Below, one piece after another: positions 12,656-20,775 of a stretch of DNA of 64,000 nt. Origin of the DNA: Notamacropus eugenii (taxonomy: Eukaryota; Chordata; Mammalia; Diprotodontia; Macropodidae); contig NC_092872.1 in NCBI RefSeq assembly GCF_028372415.1, forward strand, positions 9,368,001 through 9,432,000. The letters run 5' to 3'. Below the pieces are notes generated by a model. That model worked only from the letters and a program-made list of their open reading frames with translations. It made no database searches and had not been told where the DNA came from. The number at the start of each line of letters is the position of its first letter. The stretch's first letter is position 1. The position numbers and the translations under genes are program-made.

Positions 12656-13643
12656 GAATCTTTAAAATCTTTTTTTTTTAATTTAACTTTTAACATTTAT
12701 TTTCACAACATTTTGGGTTACAAATTTTCTCCCCTTTTATCCCCTCCCCCCCCCAAACCCAAGCATTCTAATTGCCCCTGTGACCAATCTGCTCTCTCTT
12801 CTATCCTCCCTCTCTGCCCTTGTCTCCGTCTTCTCTTTTGTCCTGTAGGGCCAGACAGCTTTCTTGACCCCTTAACCTGTATTTCTTATTTCCCAGTGGT
12901 AAGAACATTACATTTGATCCTAACACTTTGAGTTCCAACTTCTTTAGCTCCCTCCCTCCCCACCCCTTCCCTTTGGAAGGCAAGCAATTCAATATAGGCC
13001 AAATCTGTGTAGTTTTGCAAAAGATTTCCATACTAGTTGTGTTGTATAGGACTAATTATATTTCCCTCCATCCTATCCTGACCCCCATTACTTCTATTCT
13101 CTTATGATCCTTTCCTTCCCCATGAGTGTCGACCTTGGATTGCATTCCCCTCCATCCTCCCCCCCACCCTGCTTGTGCCCCTGTCCCCCACTCTCCTGTA
13201 TTATGAGATAGGTTTTCCTATCAAAATGAGTGTGCATTTTATTCTTTCCTTTAGTGGAATGTGATGAGAGTAGACCTCATGTTTTTCTCTTGCCTCCCCT
13301 CTTTATCCCTCCACTAATAAGTCTTTTGCTTGCCTCTTTTATGAGAGATAATTTGCCCCATTCAACTTCTCCCTTTCTCCTCCCAATATTTCTCTCTCAC
13401 TGCTTGACTTCATTTTTTTTTTTTTAAGATATGATCCCATCCTCTTCAATTCACTCTGTGCACTCTGTCTCTATGTATGTGTGTGTGTGTGCATGTGTGT
13501 GTGTGTGTACTCCCACCCAGTACCCAGATACTGAAATGTTTCAAGAGTTACAAATATTGTCTTTCCATGTAGGAATGTAAACAGTTCAACTTTAGTAAGT
13601 CCCTTATGACTTCTCTTTGCTGTTCACCTTTTCATGGTTCTCT

Positions 13644-14825
13644 TCATTCTTGTGTTAGAAAGTCAAATTTTCTTTTCAGCTCTGGTCTTTTCATCAAGAA
13701 AATTTGAAAATCCTCTATTTCGTTGAAAGACCATTTTTTCTCCTGAAGTATTATACTCAGTTTTTCTGGGTAGGTGATTCTTGGTTTTAGTCCTAGTTCC
13801 TTTGACTTCTGGAATATCCTATTCCATTCCCTTCGATCCCTTAATGTAGAGGGTGCTAGATCTTGTGTTATCCTGATTGTATTTCCACAATACTTGAATT
13901 GTTTCTTTCTAGCTGCTTGCAATATTTTCTCTTTCACCTGGGAGTTCTGGAATTTGGCCACAATGTTCCTAGGAGTTTCTCTTTTTGGATCTCTTTCATG
14001 CGGTGTTCTGCAGATTCCTTGAATATTTATTTTGCCCTCTGGTTCTAGAATCTCAGGGCAGTTTTCCTTGATAATTTCATGGAAGATGATGTCTAGGCTC
14101 TTCTTTTGATCATGGTTTTCAGGTAGTCCCAGAATTTTTACATTGTCTCTCCTGATTCTATTTTCCAGGTCAGTTGCTTTTCCAATAAGATATTTCACAT
14201 TATCTTCCATTTTTCGAATCTTCATGCTATGTTCTGTGATATCTGTCTTTCTCATAAAGTCCTTAGCGTCCATCTGTACCATTCCAGTTTTGAAAGATCT
14301 ATTTTCTTCAGTGAGCTTTTGAATCTCCTTTTCCATTTGGCTAATTCTGATTTTGAAAGCATTCTTCTCCTCATTGGCCTTTTGAACCTTTTTTGCCAAT
14401 TGAGTTAGGCTAGTTTTCAAGGTGTTAATTTCTTCAACATTTTTTTGGTTCTCCTTTAGCAGGGAGCTGATCTGCCTTTCATGCTTCTCTTTCATCCCTC
14501 TCATTTCTCTTCCCAGTTTTTCCTCCACCTCTCCAACTTGACTTTCAAAATTCTTTTTGAGTTCTTCCATGGCCTGAGCCCATTGGGTGGGCTGGGACAC
14601 AGAATCCTTGATTTCTGTGTCTTTGCCTGATGGTAAGCATTGTTCTTCCTTGTCAGAAAGGAAGGGAGGAAGTGTCTTTTCTCCGAGAAAGTACCCTTCA
14701 ATAGTTTTATTTCTTTTCCCTTTTCTGGGCATTCTCCCCAGCCAGTGGCTTGATCTCTGAATATTCTCCTCACACCCACCTCGCCTCCTGGTCCTCCCAG
14801 CCAGCTTTTGGGGACTGAGATTCAA
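13644..14825 (-). CDS. Intact L1/HAL1 ORF1 protein, 393 residues
   Basis: ORF1p is a trimeric coiled-coil RNA-binding protein with nucleic-acid chaperone activity that packs the element RNA. The frame starts MNLSPQKLAGRTRRRGG, then a basic region (MPRKGKRNKTIEGYF), a coiled coil at about residues 85-210 with EEKLGREMRGMKEKHERQ and repeated LTxLAKKVQKANEEKN heptads, an RRM-like domain (IRRDNVKILGLPENHDQKK, DIIFHEIIKENCPEIL) and a basic C-terminal domain (HERDPKRETPRNIVAKFQ, AARKKQFKYCGNTIRITQDL, KPRITYPEKLSIILQ). It has no premature stop or shift. The start is the first Met after the 5'UTR. With no ORF2 in the element, movement would need L1 enzymes in trans. Confidence 0.93.
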   Translation of the reverse strand: MNLSPQKLAGRTRRRGGCEENIQRSSHWLGRMPRKGKRNKTIEGYFLGEKTLPPFLSDKEEQCLPSGKDTEIKDSVSQPTQWAQAMEELKKNFESQVGEVEEKLGREMRGMKEKHERQISSLLKENQKNVEEINTLKTSLTQLAKKVQKANEEKNAFKIRISQMEKEIQKLTEENRSFKTGMVQMDAKDFMRKTDITEHSMKIRKMEDNVKYLIGKATDLENRIRRDNVKILGLPENHDQKKSLDIIFHEIIKENCPEILEPEGKINIQGICRTPHERDPKRETPRNIVAKFQNSQVKEKILQAARKKQFKYCGNTIRITQDLAPSTLRDRREWNRIFQKSKELGLKPRITYPEKLSIILQEKKWSFNEIEDFQIFLMKRPELKRKFDFLTQE

Positions 14826-15574
14826 ATGCTGCTTCCCGCCTTACGGTTTTTGGCGGGGGCAGGGCTGCTATTCAGTGTGAGAATTAAGTTCAGATGGTCA
14901 GGTCGGGGCAGGGCCGCCTCTCAGGCTCAGTTCCCTCAGGGGGTTTATGCACAGACCTTCCACAATGGATCCAGTCTCCCGCCTGCTTGGGGAGCCCCTG
15001 TCTGCAGCCGCCTCTCAGCTTCTATCTCCCGGGGGGGTCCGAGCCATGGGGGCACCCCACTCCCCTCTCGACCCTCCCAAAGAGACTCTCTCACCGACCC
15101 TCGTCACCTGTGGGGGGGGGGGGCTTGTGCCGCCGCTGGAGATCCCTTCCCTAAAGCCTGCTCGGATCTGTACCTCTCGGAGCCGCGGCTGCCGCAGGTC
15201 CGGGCTGGGCTCTGCATCTGCAGCGCGACAGACCTTTTGCGAGAGGTTTGCAGGTCCCTCTGTGGGTGGAGGGACCCGTGTGGCCGCTGGAGATCCCGTC
15301 CCTGAAGCCCACTCGGATCTTTTCCTCACGGTGTCGCGGCCGCTGCAGGGCTGCCCTCAGCTCCCAGTCCCGGCGCCCAGTCCGCAGCGCGAAGGACCCC
15401 CTGCGAGAGGTTTGCAGGTCTCTCTGGAACAGAAATCTCCCTCGCTCCAATATTCCGTGGTATCTGGGTGCAGAATTCACCGTGGGTTGGTCCCCTCTAG
15501 CCGTTCTGTGGGTTGTGGGTTCGGAGCTATGTGTATGTGCGTCTTTCTACTCCTCCATCTTGGCTCCGCCCCCC
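14826..15574 (-). promoter_or_regulatory. 5'UTR/promoter region of HAL1 copy 2
   Basis: A CpG-rich segment, unlike its AT-rich surroundings. It contains two tandem units of about 150 bp (about 15105-15255 and 15256-15425) that both include gctggagatccc and gcgagaggtttgcaggtc runs; copy 1 has one unit. The 5' end has a GC box (gctccgccccc) and CCAAGATGG on the minus strand at 15555-15563 (YY1-like). Confidence 0.7.
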
Positions 15575-15589
15575 AGAATCTTTAAAATC

Positions 15590-16010
15590 TAAAGAGGAAA
15601 GGTCTTGTCTAAGGACCTGGAAGAAATAGGATGGAGATTCTTTGGATCCCTGGGGAAGGACAGTCCAGTCATTGGTGTCCCTCTCAAGTAAAGGCAAAAA
15701 TGAACTGGTTTTTAGGAGTGGGGGGACTGAGAAAAAGGCACTACAGAGGTGGACCACCATGAAGCCCAGGGAGGGAAAGGTTAAGCAGAGTGTTAGGGTT
15801 TGGGACAACAGGTGCTTGGGGTATCATGATAGCATAAACCGCTCAGAGATCATAAACGAGTTACCAGCAAGGTCCACCAGACTTATGGACTGGAAAGATG
15901 GATGTGTTCACAGGGGAAGTACAGGGGACAAGAAGACCTTTGGACAAGAAGGCATTGATAAGGGGCCCAAGTCCTTCAACAGCCTCAGGGCTAAGGGGGT
16001 ATTGACGTAT
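15590..16010 (-). pseudogene. ERV reverse transcriptase, 5' part
   Basis: On the minus strand the RT part before the active site is seen, including DWTVLPQGSKESPSYFF and LRQDLSSLDFKD, which ends at the HAL1 insertion point. Upstream RT sequence is frameshifted. Confidence 0.75.
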
Positions 16011-16029
16011 TGAGAGCACAAGGAAGGAG

Positions 16030-16192
16030 TGCCTTTGAGATCAAAAGAAATGGTGGCCTGGTATTTATGGAGCAAACTGTATCCTAGTAAATGACTAGGG
16101 GCATCAGGAACTAGGATGAAAGGGTGAAAGGTACTAAAAAGGGGAAGAGGCTCCGAGACATGGGCTGTAATGGTCTCGATAACAATCCCCAA
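16030..16192 (-). pseudogene. ERV protease remnant
   Basis: The minus strand has PFILVPDAPSHLLGYSLLHK, the C-terminal part of a retroviral aspartic protease (degenerate LGRDLL-type helix), directly upstream of RT. The active-site triplet was not identified. Confidence 0.6.
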
Positions 16193-16199
16193 AGCTGAG

Positions 16200-17209
16200 A
16201 TACACTCCTGACTCTGGGAGAGAGGTATGGGGAACCTTTATTAAATCAATGGATTGAGGAAACATGAAGGGGATGGCCTCAAGGAACTTGTCTCCCATAA
16301 TATCGGCAAGTTGGTAATGCTCTTGACTCTGACTCTGTGTCCCAATCTATCGTAAGATCCTCCTCTGGCTCTTTCCAGACAGCTTTTCGGCACTCGTTTT
16401 TAGTTTCCCCTTTCCTGATCAAGGGAACCATGAATTGATAAAAATCCAGATACTCTGGTCTGCATGAATATAGAGTGAGTCGCTTGGCTCCCTGAGGTTG
16501 GGATACTACTTGGCAATAGCTTGGAGTTTCCACTCTGCCAGGGCTTGAAACCTTAGGCTGTAAGTAAGCAAAGATCCCAGGACAACTTTGGACTGAACCT
16601 TGAAAGGGAGCATAGAAACTGGGGAATGGGCAGAATCTTTTGGTAAGGGTGGGTATATTTTTGGTTGTGGGCCTCTAGGGAGAAATTTTCAAACATTTTG
16701 TCCTGTTTCCTCATTGCCTCCCATTCTGATCTATGCTTTTTCTATTTTGATTCTGGGTACCATTTATTGAAAATATCTCATTCATGAGGCTGAGTTTCCT
16801 TATTCATTAATTTTTGTCTAAAATACTCTAATTTGGTCTTATCAAAACTATCTCAATGGGCCAGGAGAATTTGGGGTCATCTTTAATGAAATCTGTCCAA
16901 GCCTGGCAATATGGGGGAGAGTCGGCATCTTTCTTATACAGTTAAAAGGCACATGTCTGTCAGGGGGTAGACTAACAAAGCCTCCAGTCCCATCCCTAAC
17001 TTGAGGGCATGCTTGTCTCAGGTTCGAGATTTTCACAAAGATAACGACACCACTTAAATGACAAATACAAGCATTTCCTGGAGACAGTTTCAGTCCCAGT
17101 TCTAACAAAGCACGAAATTACAGTCCTACCTTTGCACAGTTACAAAGGTGTGCAGTTTAAGAAACAACAGAGGGACATAGAGGGACCAATTAACAGAGGT
17201 GTGTGGTTT
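16200..17209 (-). pseudogene. ERV gag-like zone
   Basis: Several short minus-strand frames lie between the leader and protease. They contain a charged stretch with KGETKNECRKAVWKEPEED but no clear zinc knuckle. The gag call rests mainly on position. Confidence 0.45.
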
Positions 17210-17543
17210 AAGAAAGGATATCCCTTGCAAAATACCATCCACGTCCAGAGAAAGAAGTATGGAGTTGGTACACAGAATGAAGCAGACTATTTTCCCTTTT
17301 GTTATGTCTGGTTTTGTTTTGTTTTTCTCATGGTTTCTCCTATTCGTTGTTATTCTTCTGTGCAACATGACTAATGTGAAAATGTGCTTAATAAGAATGT
17401 ATGTGTAGAGCCCATATGAAAATGCATGCTGTCTTGGGGAGAGAGAGAGTAGGGTGGGGGAAAAAATTTAGAACTTATGGAAGTGATTGTTGAAAATTGA
17501 AAACAAATTAATAAATTTTGGGAAAAAAAAGAAAAGAAAGGAT
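17210..17543 (+). mobile_element. 5'-truncated L1 3' end inserted in the ERV
   Basis: About 310 bp of plus-strand L1 3'UTR, with the gactaatgtgaaaat stretch also seen in the L1 at 33696-34371, ending in an A-rich tail at 17521-17535. The repeated flank aagaaaggat (17210-17219 and 17534-17543) is the probable target duplication. Confidence 0.75.
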
Positions 17544-17764
17544 TTCCTTACCAGAGTAATTGGAGATGAATTGGATCACCAGAGAGCCCCCGGAATTTTC
17601 CTCACAAACAATGGCTAGCTCCATCATGCCTCAACCAAGGCAAGAACTTGGAAATTGGAGCCGGGAAAAGGGTAGAGGACTCACCAGACAAAGAAGGGAT
17701 TGGACTCCAAAGAAATCCCTGGTGGCTCCTCGTCTGTTCCTGCTAGTACTGGCTCTATCTAATC

Positions 17765-17786
17765 CTGCTTCTGATACTAATTTAAT
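17765..17786 (-). other. Possible ERV primer-binding site (tRNA-Leu-like)
   Basis: Directly after the 5' LTR end the minus strand reads TTAGTATCAGAAGCAGG, which resembles tRNA-Leu-type primer sites of the TGGTnTCAGAAG form. Match is imperfect. Confidence 0.35.
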
Positions 17787-18183
17787 GTCAACTAGACTGA
17801 ACTGGCCTCTAACCTGTGGATGGCCAGACTCAAATAGAACAGGTTAGAGATAGGAATTAAACAAAAATTATATTTCAAAGTGAGGGAAACAGCTTGCAAG
17901 TGAAATCCTTCTTCCTAAGAAGGGAGCTCACTCTCTTATGGCAGGAGTAGGATTTTTAAGCATGAAAACCACAAATGGCTAGACTACAACACATTCTTGG
18001 GTTTTGAGCAAAGTTGTATCTAAGTTGTTAGGGTTCTTTAGTCTTGTGGTTGTTCAGTGGGGTTGAGAACAAGGGTTGGCATGGCTGGGATAGCAGGGCA
18101 TCTGATTTGGCTCACTTGGTACTTACAAGTGTGGGGGATTGTTGGTGGTTAAAAAAACATAAGAGATTGTTGGCATGTCAAGG
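17787..18183 (-). repeat. 5' LTR of the ERV (right limit uncertain)
   Basis: The left end matches the 3' LTR for about 130 bp. The right side meets a plus-strand LTR of another family near 18184, so its U3 end may be truncated. Confidence 0.5.
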
Positions 18184-18931
18184 TGATGGGGTGCTTGGGT
18201 ACATGTGCCCTAATTTTAAATTCACATTTCTCTTTAAAAATCACATTTCTCCCTAGCCTCAAAACACTATCTCAGGTAGTTTCTCCCCAGCCCAAGGACA
18301 CATCCTGCCCCAGCAGGAACCATTATCTCCCTTCCTGCTACAGTAGCCAGCTGCACCCATAGACTCCTTAGTTTGAACCAGCTGTGTACTGGCTTAACAG
18401 GCTGTGCAGTGGGTCATAACGACATTTACTACTCATTGACCAATCATATGTATCCTAGACTGAGCTATACCTATACTGTCTTACGTTTATCTTGTCTAAC
18501 AAGACATTGATGAGAGCAACCTGGTATTTCAGAGCTAGCCCTAACCATTGATTGACTTAGTGATGTTTCAGACCTAAAACCATACTTCCAGGTAGCCCCC
18601 TTTGGGCTATTTCCTGATGAATTTTGGCTAAAATACCTGCACAGTAGATAAAAAGTGCATATTCCTTTAAGAACTGTCCACTCCTTAACCACTCCCTAAT
18701 CCCATCCAGAAACACCTAGTTAGCATATTTGGCACAAGTGATACTATAGAATATCCTATATAAACTTTCCCTGTACCCCTTTAAAGTTGCAGGTTCCCTA
18801 AGAACTCTTGCCTGCTGAAAAGTGTAATAAATCTTTACCTTGACCTCAACAATGCTTGAATCTGTGAATTCTTCTCCAGATGACCTGCCCCTGGTACTCT
18901 GATCTTTGGGGGGGTCTCACACCCCCTTCCA
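18184..18931 (+). repeat. Plus-strand LTR (solo), family A
   Basis: Aligns over most of its length with 41559-42338. It shows LTR signals in order: TATA-like tatataaa at 18757-18764, AATAAA at 18826-18831, and a U5-like end with a gggggggtctcacacccccc hairpin. Start is set by similarity (TGA...) and is approximate. No internal retroviral sequence of the same orientation is adjacent. Confidence 0.75.
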
Positions 18932-19501
18932 GCCCTGAGCAAAGGGGTCTGACTGACCACTTTGTCTATAGCCTCAGCTTCCAAGTCAGGGTCCCTTGGA
19001 AAGTAGGGAAGCTCCAACAAATCTACACGGTTAGCGTAATCATTACACATATCTTATTGATTGACATAGATATTAGAGATATGATTTTGATAATTTCCAC
19101 ATTCCACATTTATTTCAACTTCCATAGATTTGAGGCAATTTCCCTTTTTTTCTCATAAAATGAAGGGGATAGTGAAGATGATTTTAAGTTCCCTTCCTTA
19201 AAACTAAAACTCCAAATCCTATGGATTATGTCTTTTCCTACTTACTTTTCAGTTTCCAAAGTTATAGTATAAGAAATATTCACAAAATCACATCACCGAA
19301 AATTGAAATCTTAAGCGAGTGGTGCTTGAGCTGCCTCATCCCCCAAGTGTTAGCCCCCAAGTCATATCATGACCGCCTTATATTTAGCCATTTCTGTAAC
19401 TGATGTGTTAGAAGAAAGGCAGGAAGAACAGCAACACCCAAACGCGATTAGGGTTTGAGACCACAGATCTAAAGCCATAAAGTATCACTTTGAGAGAGTC
19501 C

Positions 19502-20597
19502 TTTATTTACCATAACAAAACCCCTTGGCAGCTAGGAGGAACTTCAAGCGGAGAGCCTTGGCAAACCATGAAGACAAGACTTTTCTGCAGGAGGCTAATT
19601 GGGTCCCCCCTCACCCCTCAGGGGAAGATCTCCTAGCTCCCTCTTCTAACTTGGGTCTCCCTCCCACTTTTCCTAGCTTGGCACCCTTCACCAAAGAGCC
19701 CAAAGAAAGATTGTTCAGCCTTTGTAATGACTTGGTTTGCACCTCTCTGACACATTTTGCATGGAACATATTTGGGTATGCGTCTTATTTCCCCTCCTAT
19801 AATTGTGAGCTCCATGAGGACCTGCGACTACATCTTATCTAAACTCTATATCTCCCTCTTGGGCCAAACAAAGGGCTTTGCACACAAAAGGAACTTAATG
19901 CATTGTAGTAAATTTTGGCAAGGCTCCAGGCTCCTCTTATTTCCTGGAGACAAATGGTCACACTGAAGAGCTGGTTGAAATTCTAAGTAAAATCACAGAA
20001 AATGAAAGGATTGACCAAAAGGAGGCCCTAACTTGAAGGAGAAGAGGATCTACCCGTGGGTACCATCTGGCTCTAGGATCTAAATGGCTGCCTGCAGGTC
20101 CCAAATTGTCCTTTAAGGCAACTGGGGCAGTGGTCTAGAAGACACAAAGCAATCTCATTTCTGCAGTCATTTTTTCCTAAATAAGTGGCATTTTTGTCTG
20201 ATTTCATCTCAACTCACTTTTTCTAATCCAACTCTTCCAAGGGACATTTAACTAAGATCTGTGTCCAGGAGCCACCGCTGACTTGTCTCTGTAGGACAAA
20301 GGTCACTGCAGGTTGGACAGACCAATTTTGGGAAAGGTTGAACAGAGGAACCACCTCAGAGCTCAGAGTGCTTGCCTGATGCACTGGCTACCCAGGAGCA
20401 GGAATGGGACAAAGTTCTGTGTAGATTTAGAGTTGTAGAGACTAGCAAGTTTGTAACAGCAATCCCCAGATTAAACTATGCACTCAAAACAACATCCTCT
20501 GCTCTACCATACTCCAAGTCTCTACATATACAAGTCAGAGGCAGCAATCGTCACTGCAGTAAATGGGATCAAATATACAGTGTGCTCTCTGGGACAC
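19502..20597 (-). other. Possible OBSCN 3'UTR with AATAAA at 19502-19507
   Basis: Below the stop codon, the first good minus-strand AATAAA I found is at 19502-19507 (GTAAATAAAGG), giving a 3'UTR of about 1.1 kb. An L2-like fragment lies at about 19700-19910 within it. The true polyadenylation site is not proven by sequence alone. Confidence 0.3.
19700..19910 (+). repeat. L2 3' end fragment
   Basis: Shows the L2-type order ...tgtgagctccatgagg...tttgcacacaaaaggaacttaatg. Confidence 0.55.
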
Positions 20598-20775
20598 TTA
20601 GTGGAAGATGGCAAGGTTGTGTTTCTTGTAGAGCAGCGCTCGCTTCTTTTCCCTCTCTTTCATAAAAGTCCTTAGCCGATTGGTAGAAAAAGTCACTGAC
20701 ATTTGCTGGGTAGGTTCCAAGCCCTCTTTGGTCAGCCAGGGACACTGAAGACAACTGGATACACAAGGTCTTCCC
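20598..20775 (-). CDS. OBSCN: OBSCN exon 23: last coding exon, SK1 end and stop
   Basis: 178 coding bases. After the split Trp it reads GRPCVSSCLQCPWLTKEGLE, then FSTNRLRTFMKEREKKRALL and YKKHNLAIFH before TAA (20598-20600). The basic C-terminal tail ending KKHNLA matches the human C-terminus except for the last few residues. Acceptor TCATGTTTCAG. The 3'UTR follows towards lower coordinates. Confidence 0.95.

Larger units (their letters stand above)
12671..15574 (-). mobile_element. HAL1-like (ORF2-less L1) element, copy 2, full-length, intact ORF1
   Basis: A 16-bp perfect target duplication agaatctttaaaatct (12655-12670 and 15575-15590) bounds a 2.9-kb element. In sense order it has a GC- and CpG-rich 5'UTR (15574-14826), ORF1 (14825-13644), a pyrimidine-rich spacer in the + view with a (TG)n tract (13640-13060), a 3' tail (13060-12680) and a short poly(A) (T-run at about 12671). 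ORF2 is wholly absent, not simply truncated: 5' and 3' ends are both in place. The 3' tail matches copy 1 and not the ordinary L1 3' ends at 17.2 and 33.7 kb. The host site is the RT gene of the ERV. Confidence 0.9.
9196..18180 (-). mobile_element. Class I (gammaretrovirus-like) endogenous retrovirus, decayed, interrupted, no env seen
   Basis: About 130 bp at 9196 and at 17787 match each other (both start tgtcaac.agA and share gaaacagcttgcaag), marking the same LTR end at both sides of the provirus. Between them on the minus strand lie, in retroviral order, a leader, a gag-like zone, protease, RT, RNase H and integrase. Without the 2.9-kb HAL1-like insertion and the L1 3' end the provirus is about 5.7 kb. 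Only about 0.95 kb separates integrase from the 3' end, and I saw no envelope sequence there. All frames carry stops or shifts, so it is an old copy. Confidence 0.85.

Noticed and set aside
14808..15592. Long frames on both strands in the HAL1 5'UTR as proteins
   Set aside because: They come from high GC content and few stop codons; the region is repeat promoter sequence and the frames differ between the two copies.
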